From the NCBI GenBank assembly GCA_002256115.1, contig NKIK01000004.1, positions 62,001 through 126,000 of the forward strand: a stretch of DNA of 64,000 bases. Reading direction: 5' to 3'. The notes below the pieces were generated by a model, which saw only the letters and a list, made by a program, of their open reading frames with translations, ran no database searches and was not told the origin of the DNA. Each line of letters starts with the position of its first letter. The first letter of the stretch is position 1. The position numbers were made by a program, and so were the translations under genes. The stretch comes from Burkholderiales bacterium PBB3 (GTDB taxonomy: Bacteria > Pseudomonadota > Gammaproteobacteria > Burkholderiales > Burkholderiaceae_C). Below are positions 24,765 to 33,698 of the stretch, in pieces.

Positions 24765-27109
24765 GCGCCGCCGGAGCCAACCAGTTCCATGAGAGCGCAG
24801 TCGCCCAAGTGCGCGGCGGTGCCCATTACATTGATGACCTGCCCGAGGTGCGCGGCACTTTGCATGCGGCCCCCATCCTGTCCAACATGGCCCACGGCAC
24901 ATTGCGGGGTGTGGACACGGCTGCCGCGCTGGCCATGCCCGGTGTCGTGGATGTGGTGCTGGCCGCTGACATACCCGGTGACCCGATGCTGGCCGCCTTT
25001 GCGGGTGACGAGCCGGTGTTTGCCCAAGACAGCGTGCAATTCATCGGCCAAGTTGTGGGCTTGGTTTTGGCCCAAACCGCTATGCAGGCCCGCCATGCCG
25101 CGCGCAAAGTGCAATTGCACATTGACGCGCTGCCCGCCGTGCTGACCACGGCGCAGGCGATGGCCGCGCAAAGCTTTGTGCTACCCCCCGTGAATGTGCG
25201 CCGGGGCGACGCCACCGCCGCGCTACAGGCCGCACAGCACAGCTTGCACGGCACGCTCGAAGTGGGTGGCCAAGAGCACTTCTACCTGGAGGGCCAAATC
25301 GCCTATGTGCTGCCGCAAGAGCAAAACCAGTGGCTCATCCACAGCAGCACCCAGCACCCCGGTGAGGTGCAGCACTGGGTGAGCCACGCGCTGGGCATCG
25401 ACAACCACGCCGTCAAGGTGGAGTGCCGCCGCATGGGCGGTGGCTTTGGTGGCAAAGAGACCCAGGCCGGGCACCTGGCGGTGTGGGCTGCCGTTGCAGC
25501 CGCCAAAAACAAATGCGCCGTCAAACTGCGGCTGGACCGGGATGACGACTTCATGGTCACCGGCAAGCGCCACCCGTTTTCGTACCGCTACAGCGCAGGC
25601 TTTGACGACACGGGCCGCCTGACCGCGCTGAAGCTGCACATGGCGGTGAACTGCGGCTTTAGTGCTGATTTGTCGGGCCCGGTGGCCGACCGGGCCATCT
25701 TTCACACCGACAACGCCTACTACCTGCAGGATGTGGACATCACCTCCTACCGCTGCAAAACCAACACCCAGAGCCACACGGCGTTTCGCGGCTTTGGCGG
25801 CCCCCAGGGCGTGATCCTGATCGAAACCGTGATGGGCGACATTGCCCGCGCACTGAAGATGGACCCGCTGGATGTACGTCTGCGCAATTTGTACAGCGAT
25901 GAGCTGGTGAGCCCTTCGACAAGCTCAGGGCGAACGGGAAATTCTGCCGTTCGGGCTGAGCTCGTCGAAGCCCCACGCCGCGACACCACGCATTACCAGA
26001 TGAAAGTGGAGGACAACATCCTCCAGCCGCTGCTATCCAAACTGGAGCTGTCCGCGAACTACCGACGCCGGGTAGAGGCCATTTCTGCATGGAACGTGCA
26101 GAGCGCAGTGCTCAAGCGTGGCATTGCCATCACGCCCGTCAAGTTCGGCATCAGCTTCACGGCCACCCTGTTCAACCAGGCGGGTGCACTGGTGCATGTG
26201 TATACCGATGGCAGCGTGCAGGTAAACCACGGCGGCACCGAGATGGGCCAGGGCCTGCACACCAAGGTGGCGCAGATCGTGGCGGACGAACTGGGCATTC
26301 CGTTTGGCCGCGTGCTTTGCACCGCCAGCGACACCAGCAAGGTACCCAATGCATCGGCCACCGCCGCCAGCGCGGGCACCGACCTGAATGGCCGCGCCGC
26401 CCAGTTTGCTGCGCGCCATGTGCGCGACAACTTGGCGGCCTTTGTGTGTGGGCTAGATGGCTGCGGCGCGGGGGCCATCCGCTTTGAAGGCGGGCAAGTG
26501 CACTCCCCCGTGACAAGCCGCAGCTTCGATGATGTCGTCAAAATGGCTTACGCCAACCGCATCCAACTGTGGAGCGATGGCTTCTACCGCACACCCAAAA
26601 TCCACTACGACAAAGCCACCCTCACCGGTCGGCCCTTCTATTACTTTGCCTACGGTGCAGCGTGTACCGAGGTGGTGATTGACACGCTGACCGGCGAAAG
26701 CAAAGTGCTGAAAGTGGACGTGCTGCACGACGTGGGCCGCAGTATCAACCCGGCCATCGACATCGGGCAGATTGAAGGCGGCTTTGTGCAAGGCATGGGC
26801 TGGCTCACCACCGAGCAACTGGTGTGGAACGACAAGGGCTACCTGAGCACCCACGCGCCCAGCACCTACAAGATCCCTACCGCTGGTGATGTGCCCGAGC
26901 ATTTCAAGGTGGACCTGTGGCCGGAGCCCAATCGCGAGGACAACGTGTTTGGCAGCAAGGCCGTGGGTGAGCCGCCCTTCATGCTGGCCATCAGTGTGTA
27001 CGAAGCGCTGCGCGACGCGGTGGCGCAAGCGCGGGCGGATGGAGCCGTGGTGCACTTGGTGGCACCGGCCACGGCGGAGCATGTGTTAAACGCGTTGGCA
27101 GCGAAATGA
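24761..27109 (+). CDS. xdhB: Xanthine dehydrogenase molybdopterin subunit
   Basis: A 782-residue molybdenum cofactor subunit that oxidises hypoxanthine and xanthine to urate. Seen: GGGFGGKETQAG (Moco contact), SHTAFRGFGGPQG with the substrate-binding Arg, and GTEMGQGLHTK. Near the C-terminus GSKAVGEPPFMLA contains the catalytic Glu. Residues about 384-405 (SPSTSSGRT ... VRAELVEAP) are translated from a palindromic repeat and look like an insertion after LRNLYSDEL. The start is fixed by GGAAGGAG and the ATGA overlap with xdhA. The maturation gene xdhC is not here but at 45076. Confidence 0.95.
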   Translation: MSAAGANQFHESAVAQVRGGAHYIDDLPEVRGTLHAAPILSNMAHGTLRGVDTAAALAMPGVVDVVLAADIPGDPMLAAFAGDEPVFAQDSVQFIGQVVGLVLAQTAMQARHAARKVQLHIDALPAVLTTAQAMAAQSFVLPPVNVRRGDATAALQAAQHSLHGTLEVGGQEHFYLEGQIAYVLPQEQNQWLIHSSTQHPGEVQHWVSHALGIDNHAVKVECRRMGGGFGGKETQAGHLAVWAAVAAAKNKCAVKLRLDRDDDFMVTGKRHPFSYRYSAGFDDTGRLTALKLHMAVNCGFSADLSGPVADRAIFHTDNAYYLQDVDITSYRCKTNTQSHTAFRGFGGPQGVILIETVMGDIARALKMDPLDVRLRNLYSDELVSPSTSSGRTGNSAVRAELVEAPRRDTTHYQMKVEDNILQPLLSKLELSANYRRRVEAISAWNVQSAVLKRGIAITPVKFGISFTATLFNQAGALVHVYTDGSVQVNHGGTEMGQGLHTKVAQIVADELGIPFGRVLCTASDTSKVPNASATAASAGTDLNGRAAQFAARHVRDNLAAFVCGLDGCGAGAIRFEGGQVHSPVTSRSFDDVVKMAYANRIQLWSDGFYRTPKIHYDKATLTGRPFYYFAYGAACTEVVIDTLTGESKVLKVDVLHDVGRSINPAIDIGQIEGGFVQGMGWLTTEQLVWNDKGYLSTHAPSTYKIPTAGDVPEHFKVDLWPEPNREDNVFGSKAVGEPPFMLAISVYEALRDAVAQARADGAVVHLVAPATAEHVLNALAAK
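25911..25973. repeat. Palindromic repeat (family E), in frame in xdhB
   Basis: Arms 25914-25937 (CTTCGACAAGCTCAGGGCGA...) and 25947-25970 pair at 21 of 24 positions around a nine-base centre. This TTCGACAAGCTCAGG type of palindrome is a well-known mobile-looking repeat in many bacteria. It adds about 21 residues to XdhB without a frameshift. Confidence 0.88.
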
Positions 27110-27124
27110 CAGGGTCTGTGATTT

Positions 27125-27180
27125 GCTATGATTTTATGAGCTGCTCCCGTTCTATCCATGCGATGAAAGTCCTGTTTAGC
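27125..27180 (+). repeat. Dispersed 55-bp repeat, copy R6
   Basis: A diverged copy starting GCTATGATTTTATGAGCTG with the core CTGCTCCCGTTCTATCCATG, 15 bp after the xdhB stop. Confidence 0.8.
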
Positions 27181-27431
27181 ACTCAGCTCGTCGACAACAC
27201 GGGTGGTGCGATTCGCCAGTGCGGGTAGTTCGGCCGCTGCGAGCACAGTAGGATCTCACGCAGTTTTAGACAGCGGATATGCAGCTGGGCGTTTTCTGAC
27301 ACCTGGGGTAGCGCCAGGTGATACTTTCTTGAATGCACCTAACGGCGGTCATCCCTTGGCACTACATTTTGCCGTCACCCGTACCCCCAACCCCAACCCT
27401 AAACCCCGAACTCTACCGAGGCACCAGCACG
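27181..27431. other. Gene-free gap with one hairpin
   Basis: Between xdhB/R6 and the next Sel1 gene I see no credible gene. The only structure is a 7-bp perfect hairpin CACCTGG/CCAGGTG with a seven-base loop at 27300-27320, followed by a T-rich ACTTTCTT. It could be a weak terminator. A frame from 27333 runs into the Sel1 gene but lacks family similarity before 27432. Confidence 0.4.
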
Positions 27432-28157
27432 ATGACACTTTTAATACGCGCAACGATGGGGGCTCTTCTCGCACTCGCCTGCCTCTGCAAAGCCTGGGCA
27501 ATAGATGCGGGCACGCTGGAAAAATTGCTGCCCCTGGCCCAGCAATCAAATCCGGAAGCTCAGTACCACGTCGGCATGCTTCACAACAACGGTATCGGTG
27601 GTGCGCCTAAAGATGCACAAAAGGCGTTTGCGTGGTTTCTCATGTCGGCACATGGCGGCGATCCGCTCGGTGCCTATAAGGCGGGATGCTACTTTGCGGG
27701 CCAGTTTGGCACTGTGGCGATCGACAAAGAACAAGCATTGCACTGGAAGCTATTGGCCGCAAAGGCGGGCTACAGCTTGGCGCAATACGATGTGGCAGGA
27801 ATGTTTGCCAAGGCGATGGACCGCGAACAAGCAAGGCACTGGTGGAAGCTGGCGGCCGATCAGGGGTTTGCACAGGCCGCGTTCAATTTGGCCATCGCCC
27901 AGAGTAAAGAGCCCAACGCAGACAAGGTACAGGCTTACACCTATTTAAAAATAGCTGGATTGCTCGAACCACGCATGTTGAATCCCTCCATCCAGGCTTT
28001 CCGGGATAATCTGGTGGCCCAGTTGACGGCGCAGCAGATGAGTCAGGCCGAGGTGGTCGTATCCGCCTGGAAGCCGCAACCCACCCACTTGAGTCAACAG
28101 GCGCGCGAGGGGGCAGCCCGAATCGATGCACTGCTTGAAAAGCCTCGATCCGAGTAA
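27432..28157 (+). CDS. Exported Sel1-repeat protein
   Basis: A 241-residue protein with a signal peptide (MTLLIRATMGALLALACLCK, cleavage near AWA) and about four Sel1-like repeats between residues 30 and 160, such as AQYHVGMLHNNGIGGAPKDA and ARHWWKLAADQGFAQAAFNL. The periplasmic scaffold role is inferred. The ATG at 27432 is chosen because the upstream extension is proline-rich and would bury the signal peptide. It is convergent with the methyltransferase gene, with copy R7 between. Confidence 0.8.
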   Translation: MTLLIRATMGALLALACLCKAWAIDAGTLEKLLPLAQQSNPEAQYHVGMLHNNGIGGAPKDAQKAFAWFLMSAHGGDPLGAYKAGCYFAGQFGTVAIDKEQALHWKLLAAKAGYSLAQYDVAGMFAKAMDREQARHWWKLAADQGFAQAAFNLAIAQSKEPNADKVQAYTYLKIAGLLEPRMLNPSIQAFRDNLVAQLTAQQMSQAEVVVSAWKPQPTHLSQQAREGAARIDALLEKPRSE

Positions 28158-28165
28158 CCTGAAAC

Positions 28166-28221
28166 TATCATTTTTATAGCTGCTCCCGCACTATCCACGG
28201 TCTGAAAGGCCGATTTGTGCC
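28166..28221 (+). repeat. Dispersed 55-bp repeat, copy R7
   Basis: ACTATCATTTTTATAGCTG, core GCTGCTCCCGCACTATCCAC, right half GGTCTGAAAGGCCGATTTG. It lies between the convergent Sel1 and methyltransferase genes. Confidence 0.92.
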
Positions 28222-28246
28222 TGAACCTGCGTCCTCACAAACGCCT

Positions 28247-29164
28247 TCAGACTTGTGCGTGCCCAAAGCCCTCGGGCAGCGATTTCAATATGTCCTCTTG
28301 GCGTTGCTCCGATGACAGGCCATCGGGCAACCTCTCCAGGCTGACAAAAAACTCCATATCGTCTTGCGCAGTCGGGAAAAAGTGTGCCACCCGAAAATTC
28401 AACATGCCGACGCAGGCCAGGCGCGCCAGGATGCGCATCAGGCTATCGGGGGTGAAGACGTGGACGTGCACATCCATATACAAACCACCGTTGACCAAGT
28501 TGAAGTAATGGCGCAAGCCATCCTCCCCCAGCCGATCAATGATGCCGGGGTGGGCGTGCGGCACATGGTGTGGGTCCGGGTTGTCACGCCATAGCGTTTG
28601 CGCTGTCACTTGGCCCGGCACGGCCACCACCGAGTCGAAGTGGTCCAAGACCTCACGAAAACCGGGGTGCCGCCGCCCCAAAAGATGCGATTCAATCAAG
28701 GCTGCAAACGTGGTATTTTCACGCCGCGCATCAAAGGTAAAACGCTTGTCGGGTATCGCCAAGGACAAAATACCGCCCGGCTTTAGCACCGCCGCAATCT
28801 CGCGCAGCCAGCCCACGGTGTCTGGCACATGTTCAATGACGTGGGACGCAACCACATAGTCAAAACGCTCGTCGCCTACCGCTTCTGGCAAGGTGTGTTC
28901 GCCCCATACAAAACTGACATCCACAATCTTGTCGACATCGACATTGGGGTCTACCGCGTATTTGCCACGCAAACCGGCGGTGTCCATGTGATCGACATAG
29001 CGAACCGGGCCGCGCTCGGGAGCCACGATAGGCCGGCACAGGGCACCAATTTCCAGTCCAGACTGGTTGGCAGGGTCGATATGGGAAAGAATCTTGTCAA
29101 CACGGTTGACAGGGGGCTGGCCGGAACTTGCGGAGGATGTCGAAAAGCGTGGCAATAAATTCAT
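28247..29164 (-). CDS. SAM-dependent methyltransferase, type 11-like
   Basis: A 305-residue protein with a class I methyltransferase core: SGLEIGALCRPIV (motif I variant), then FDYVVASHVIEHVPDTVGWL and LKPGGILSLAIPDKRFTFD. Proteins with this form often sit near polysaccharide genes, but none is adjacent here, so the substrate is unknown. I chose the ATG at 29164 (MNLLPRFSTSS); a longer frame to 29230 begins with an unlikely cysteine-rich stretch. It stands alone, convergent with the exported Sel1 gene. Confidence 0.8.
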   Translation of the reverse strand: MNLLPRFSTSSASSGQPPVNRVDKILSHIDPANQSGLEIGALCRPIVAPERGPVRYVDHMDTAGLRGKYAVDPNVDVDKIVDVSFVWGEHTLPEAVGDERFDYVVASHVIEHVPDTVGWLREIAAVLKPGGILSLAIPDKRFTFDARRENTTFAALIESHLLGRRHPGFREVLDHFDSVVAVPGQVTAQTLWRDNPDPHHVPHAHPGIIDRLGEDGLRHYFNLVNGGLYMDVHVHVFTPDSLMRILARLACVGMLNFRVAHFFPTAQDDMEFFVSLERLPDGLSSEQRQEDILKSLPEGFGHAQV

Positions 29165-29256
29165 GCTCAAAGTGTACGCGAGTGAAATTAAGACAACGCA
29201 ACACGCGCACCGCGAGGCCGTTTGAAGCAATTTTCGACATGACCCACTCTCAAAAC

Positions 29257-29312
29257 GCTACAACTTTAATAGCTTCTCCCGCACTATCCACGGCCTCAAA
29301 CGCCTATTTGGC
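29257..29312 (+). repeat. Dispersed 55-bp repeat, copy R8
   Basis: GCTACAACTTTAATAGCTT, core CTTCTCCCGCACTATCCACG, right half GGCCTCAAACGCCTATTTGG. It ends two bases before the stop codon of the lipoprotein gene at 29315. Confidence 0.92.
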
Positions 29313-29314
29313 AC

Positions 29315-30370
29315 TCAGCTACCGGCCAAAATGGCCTCCAGGACCTTGCGCTTGGCTGCGCAGCGTTCTTCGGCCCAGCAGGGCTCCAGTGTCTGCACCA
29401 ACTCGGCACCCCGCCGGATGCTGATGCGCCAAGGCTTGCCCATGCGCACGGTGTGCACGTAGCTCACCAGACTCTCTGCAAAGTCATCGCCCGGCACGGT
29501 GGCGGCGTACAACGTGGGAAAGTTGGTCTTGGCCAGCCCTTGGTAGGTGCTAACCATATCGCTCGCTTGCAGCTTGGCCCCTAGGTAATAGGCCACATCT
29601 TTACGCTGCGGCCAAGTAGCATCAAAGACGCTCACATAGGCGGTTCGGGACGGATTAGCTATCCAGGATAAGTCAAAGAACGGGTACACATCTGGCGTTG
29701 GCTGCGCAACTTTTTCGCCCCACACAGGATGCACCTTGCGCCCTACCGAGATGACGTGGGCGAGTTCATGCAACAGAACGTATTGAATCGCGCTTTTACG
29801 GTCATTGTTCTTGGGGGCAGCAATGGTGGCAGTCAGCGTGTCGCCGTTTTGCGGCCCCATCTTGAAGGGCGTGTTTTCTTTCCAGGTGGCCCAGGCGTTG
29901 GCCTGCAGCGCGCCCAGCACCGCGGCGTCCAGCACCACGTAGGCGTGTGAGGGTTTGCCATCGCGATCACGCACATAGTCGGTATAGCCAGTGCCCCCGA
30001 GCTGCTCCACAAAGTAGATGCCCACCAGGCGCGATTGGGCCAGGCGCCAAACATCGGAAGGGATTTCGTCCAGCGCGGCTTGCACATCGGCCATGAAAGC
30101 CGCCTCCAGCGTCACGGACCGGGGCCGCTCTTTGAAGCCGTCCAGGGCGTTACCCAGAGTCAGGTAGTCCAACAGCGCCGCAGGGGCTGGGCCCACGCGC
30201 GCACTGCGGGGCTTGGTCATTTCATCGGACCAAAAGCTGGCGCTGCGCACCCGGTGGCTGGTGTAGGCCTTGGCAATGCAGTTTTTATCCGTCTCGCGGC
30301 AGCCATTCAAGCCAGATTGCCCGCACGCCACCAACAGTGCCAGCCAACACATGCCGACGAATCGAATCAT
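29315..30370 (-). CDS. Putative lipoprotein with HExxH metallopeptidase motif
   Basis: A 351-residue protein with a lipoprotein signal (MIRFVGMCWLALLVACGQ, lipobox LVAC). In the middle it has YVLLHELAHVISVGRKVHP, a zincin-type HELAH motif, and a downstream DDFAESLVSYVHTVRMG that could hold further ligands. It also has several cysteines near the N- and C-termini (CRETDKNC, CWAEERC) that may form disulfides. I do not recognise a named family; a surface zinc peptidase is an inference. It starts 13 bp after the SpoIIAA-like gene on the same strand. Confidence 0.7.
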   Translation of the reverse strand: MIRFVGMCWLALLVACGQSGLNGCRETDKNCIAKAYTSHRVRSASFWSDEMTKPRSARVGPAPAALLDYLTLGNALDGFKERPRSVTLEAAFMADVQAALDEIPSDVWRLAQSRLVGIYFVEQLGGTGYTDYVRDRDGKPSHAYVVLDAAVLGALQANAWATWKENTPFKMGPQNGDTLTATIAAPKNNDRKSAIQYVLLHELAHVISVGRKVHPVWGEKVAQPTPDVYPFFDLSWIANPSRTAYVSVFDATWPQRKDVAYYLGAKLQASDMVSTYQGLAKTNFPTLYAATVPGDDFAESLVSYVHTVRMGKPWRISIRRGAELVQTLEPCWAEERCAAKRKVLEAILAGS

Positions 30371-30383
30371 GGGGCGACCGCCA

Positions 30384-30746
30384 TTAGTCCGCCAACCATG
30401 CCAGGGCAAACCCTTCGTGGTGGGCTGGAAAATACTCAATCTGAAATGGCACCATGCTGTTGAACAAAAACAGCAAGGCGCTATCGCGCCACCGCAGGTC
30501 TCCCACCACGGCTAAACGAATGACATGCTGCTTGATATAGACATCCACATCAATGTCATCCCAACTCACAAAAGCTTCGAGGTTGGAAAAGCCGGGCTCC
30601 AGCACAAACAACGCCAGGCATTTGCCGTGCACCTGCATGTGATCGTGTATCTGGTGCTTGGCCGCGTCCACTTCGGAGCGCTTCATCACGCCACTGATGT
30701 GCAGTCTTATCAGCAGCGGGGCTTCAAAAGAAACGTGAATGGTCAT
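30384..30746 (-). CDS. SpoIIAA-like (STAS/SEC14) protein
   Basis: A 120-residue soluble protein of the SpoIIAA-like family. The segments FEAPLLIRLHISG near the N-terminus, YIKQHVIRLAVVGDLRWRDSALLF and the ending PFQIEYFPAHHEGFALAWLAD are characteristic. The family resembles a STAS or lipid-binding fold and has no assigned reaction. A longer frame to 31196 overlaps the divergent TRAP gene and is not real. It leads a two-gene unit with the HELAH lipoprotein. Confidence 0.8.
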   Translation of the reverse strand: MTIHVSFEAPLLIRLHISGVMKRSEVDAAKHQIHDHMQVHGKCLALFVLEPGFSNLEAFVSWDDIDVDVYIKQHVIRLAVVGDLRWRDSALLFLFNSMVPFQIEYFPAHHEGFALAWLAD

Positions 30747-30861
30747 AGCGAAGCGCAAGGTTTCAAGGGGGCGGCAGCGCCCGATTATGCTTGGACACGC
30801 CCAGTGCGAAAATAGCCAGCTGGCTATTTGCCCCCAAAACCGCCACGTAGGAGACCCACCC

Positions 30862-31875
30862 ATGAACCCCAACGCCTCACTTAACCGACGCCATGTTTTA
30901 AGCGCCGCCGCTGGCCTCGCTGCGCTAGCGCTACCCACTTTGCCCGCTGTGGCCAGTGGCAAGACCGTGCTGCGCATCTCCACCCCGGCCGTGCCGGACG
31001 ACTGGCACGCCAAGATGTGGACGGTGTTCAAAGACGCGCTGGAGAAAAGCGCGCCCGGTGAGTTTGAAGTGCAAATCAACCTGAATGGCGCACTCTTCAA
31101 ACAGGGTGCCGAGCCCACGGCCATGGCGCGCGGCAACCTGGAGTTGGCCACGGTGTCCGCCTTTGACATTGCCAAGCAGGTGCCCGAGTTCTCCATCTTT
31201 ACCGCAGGCTATATGGTGCGGGACCCGGCACACCAACAAAAGATTTTCAATGGCCCGATCGGTGCCGAGTTGTTCAAAACCGTGGCCGAAAAAATGGACA
31301 TCACGGTGCTGTCTACCTGCTACCTGGGCACGCGCCAGGTGAATCTACGCGAGGTGCGCAGTGTGAAGACACCGGCTGACCTCAAAGGCATCAAACTGCG
31401 CATGCCGGGCTCTAAAGAATGGCTTTTTTTGGGCAACGCGCTGGGCGCAACGGCGACACCACTCGCCTTTGGTGAAGTCTATTTGGGCCTGAAGACGGGC
31501 ACCGTAGATGGCCAAGACAACCCCCTGCCCAGCGTGCGCGCCGCCAAGTTCCATGAGGTCACCAAGCAGATCGTGATGACCAGCCATTTGGTGGACAGCT
31601 TGTTCATCGCCATTGCCAATAAAACGCTGCAAGCACTCAGCCCCGTCCAGCGCCAGAAGGTGACGGCTGCCGCACAAGCCGCAGCCAGTTTTAACAACGA
31701 CAACCGCCTCAAAGAAGAAGCCCAACTGGTGGAATTCTTCAAAAAAGAAGGCCTGCAGGTCACCGTGCCGGACATCGATGCCTTTCGCAAATCCGTGCGT
31801 ATTGCCTACCTGCAATCCGACTATGCCAAGACCTGGCCCGCGGGCATGGTGGACCGCATTAACGCGGGCCAATGA
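30862..31875 (+). CDS. dctP: TRAP transporter solute-binding protein (DctP family)
   Basis: A 337-residue periplasmic binding protein. The N-terminus (LNRRHVLSAAAGLAALALP) has a twin-arginine-like signal. The DctP core shows KLRMPGSKEWLFLGNALGA, with the Arg that usually binds a substrate carboxylate, and YLGLKTGTVDGQDNPLPS. TAGGAG lies nine bases upstream of the ATG. It is followed by the two membrane subunits with overlapping codons. Because glycerate kinase is the convergent neighbour, a hydroxy acid such as glycerate or tartrate is a reasonable but unproven ligand. Confidence 0.92.
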   Translation: MNPNASLNRRHVLSAAAGLAALALPTLPAVASGKTVLRISTPAVPDDWHAKMWTVFKDALEKSAPGEFEVQINLNGALFKQGAEPTAMARGNLELATVSAFDIAKQVPEFSIFTAGYMVRDPAHQQKIFNGPIGAELFKTVAEKMDITVLSTCYLGTRQVNLREVRSVKTPADLKGIKLRMPGSKEWLFLGNALGATATPLAFGEVYLGLKTGTVDGQDNPLPSVRAAKFHEVTKQIVMTSHLVDSLFIAIANKTLQALSPVQRQKVTAAAQAAASFNNDNRLKEEAQLVEFFKKEGLQVTVPDIDAFRKSVRIAYLQSDYAKTWPAGMVDRINAGQ

Positions 31876-32390
31876 TGGGAATGATGGAAAGAGCGAAAGT
31901 TTTAGGTGTCACCGCGCAGTGGTTGCAACGCGGTGCCAACGCCATTGGCGGGGCTTTGTTCCTCACCCTGTTCGCCGTGTTTGTCATCCAGATCACGGCC
32001 CGCTTTGGTCTGAACCAGCCCCTGCCCTGGACCGACGAAGCCGCCGTGGTGCTCTACCTGTGGGTCATCATCTGGGCCGCCGCCGTGGTCGTGCCAGAGC
32101 GTGAGCATGTGGTGTTTGACTTGGTCTGGAACAGTGTGGGCCAGCGTGCCCGCCAAGCCATGGTGATAGCGGGTAACCTGATGGTGGGCGGCCTGGCAGC
32201 GGTAGGCTTGCCTGCCACCTGGGACTATGTGCACTTTATGCAGCGCGAAAGCACGCCGGTATTGGAGTTGTCGTTCATGTGGGTGTTCTTACCGCTGGTG
32301 CTGCTGATGCTGGCGCTGGTGCTGCGCAGCGCCTGGGCGATCTGGCAGGCGGTGCGCGGCGTGGGTTTGCACAGCGAGTTGCGTTTATGA
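31872..32390 (+). CDS. dctQ: TRAP transporter small permease (DctQ family)
   Basis: A 172-residue membrane protein with four hydrophobic helices and the segments LPWTDEAAVVLYLWVIIWAA and PEREHVVFDL, typical of DctQ. The ATG at 31872 overlaps the dctP stop; a second ATG at 31881 is possible. It should bind DctM and help the loaded binding protein dock. Confidence 0.92.
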   Translation: MMGMMERAKVLGVTAQWLQRGANAIGGALFLTLFAVFVIQITARFGLNQPLPWTDEAAVVLYLWVIIWAAAVVVPEREHVVFDLVWNSVGQRARQAMVIAGNLMVGGLAAVGLPATWDYVHFMQRESTPVLELSFMWVFLPLVLLMLALVLRSAWAIWQAVRGVGLHSELRL

Positions 32391-33685
32391 ACGGTGCGCT
32401 CTGGGCATTGGTCGGTGTGCTGGTGGTCGGCATGCTGCTGCGCATGCCGATTGGTTTTTCGATGCTGGTGTCAGGCTTCGCTCACCTGCTGGTGAAGCGG
32501 CAAGACCTGGGCCTGGTGGCCGAGCAGGTGGGCAATGGCCTGTACAACAGCTATGTATTGCTGGCGGTGCCGCTGTTTGTGTTTGCCGCCAACATCATGA
32601 ATGCGGGCACAGTGAGCGAACGCATTTTTGACTTCTGCCGCATTCTGGTGGGCCGCATGCGCGGTGGACTGGCGCAGGTAGATATTTTGGTGAGCGTGAT
32701 CTTCTCGGGCATGAGCGGCAGCGCCATTGCCGATGCCGCCGGGCCGGGTTTGGTCACCATCAAGCAGATGCTTAAAAAGCCCGAATACACGCGCGGCTTT
32801 GCCGGTGCCGTGGTGGTGGCCAGCGCCACGCTGGGGCCGATTATTCCGCCCAGTATTCCGATGGTGATCTACGCCCTGGTGTCGGGCGCATCGGTCGGGG
32901 CCTTGTTTTTAGGTGGTGTGGTGCCAGGCGCGCTGATGGCGCTTTTGATGATGGGTGTAGTGCAGATCATTGCGGTGAAGCGCAATATGCCGCGTGAAGC
33001 GCCGGTGCCGCGCAAAGAATGGCCGGGCATTTTGTTTCGTGGCGCGCTGCCGCTGTCCATGCCCATCGTGCTTCTGGGGGGCATTTACTCCGGCGCATTT
33101 ACACCCACCGAGGCCGCCGCCGTAGCGGCCTTGCATGCACTGATTTTGGCGGCGGTGGTGTACCGCGCCCTCACCTGGCGCAGTTTTTGGGGCGTGGTGA
33201 TGGAGTCAACGCGCGGCAGTGCCGTCATCACTTTGATATTGGCAGGCTCCTTCATCTTGAACTACGCATTCACGGCCGAAGGCGTGCCGCAAAGCATGGC
33301 GCTGTGGGTCGACGGTTTACACCTGAGTCAGCTGAACTTTCTGCTGCTGGTGAATGTGATGTTTCTGGTGCTGGGCTGTTTTCTGGATGTGTCGGTATTG
33401 CTACTGGTGTTTGTGCCCATGCTGCTGCCCGCCGCCAAACTGCTGGGAGTGGATCTGGTGCACTTCGGCGTGTTGGTGGTGCTGAACATGATGATCGGCA
33501 TGATTCACCCGCCCTTTGGCATGCTGCTGTTTGTGACCAAGGCACTCACCGGTATTCCGATTGGCGAGATGATGCGCGAGGGCTGGCCGTTCTTGCTGAT
33601 GCTGCTGGCCCTGCTGCTAGCCATGACCTGCTTCCCGCAAATAGTGCTGTGGCTGCCCCACACCCTGGGTTACAAAACTGCCTGA
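32387..33685 (+). CDS. dctM: TRAP transporter large permease (DctM family)
   Basis: A 432-residue sodium-coupled transporter subunit with about 12 hydrophobic segments. Family motifs: GMSGSAIADAAGPG, PPSIPMVIYALVSGASVG and GAFTPTEAAAVAALHA. The ATG overlaps the dctQ stop as ATGA; a longer frame to 32279 runs inside dctQ. The gene is convergent with the glycerate kinase gene, 13 bp apart. Confidence 0.93.
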   Translation: MNGALWALVGVLVVGMLLRMPIGFSMLVSGFAHLLVKRQDLGLVAEQVGNGLYNSYVLLAVPLFVFAANIMNAGTVSERIFDFCRILVGRMRGGLAQVDILVSVIFSGMSGSAIADAAGPGLVTIKQMLKKPEYTRGFAGAVVVASATLGPIIPPSIPMVIYALVSGASVGALFLGGVVPGALMALLMMGVVQIIAVKRNMPREAPVPRKEWPGILFRGALPLSMPIVLLGGIYSGAFTPTEAAAVAALHALILAAVVYRALTWRSFWGVVMESTRGSAVITLILAGSFILNYAFTAEGVPQSMALWVDGLHLSQLNFLLLVNVMFLVLGCFLDVSVLLLVFVPMLLPAAKLLGVDLVHFGVLVVLNMMIGMIHPPFGMLLFVTKALTGIPIGEMMREGWPFLLMLLALLLAMTCFPQIVLWLPHTLGYKTA

Positions 33686-33698
33686 GATGCGGGAAGAG

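Noticed and set aside
30747..31196. Longer version of the SpoIIAA-like gene reaching 31196
   Set aside because: The extension overlaps the divergent dctP gene and lacks family similarity before the Met at 30746.
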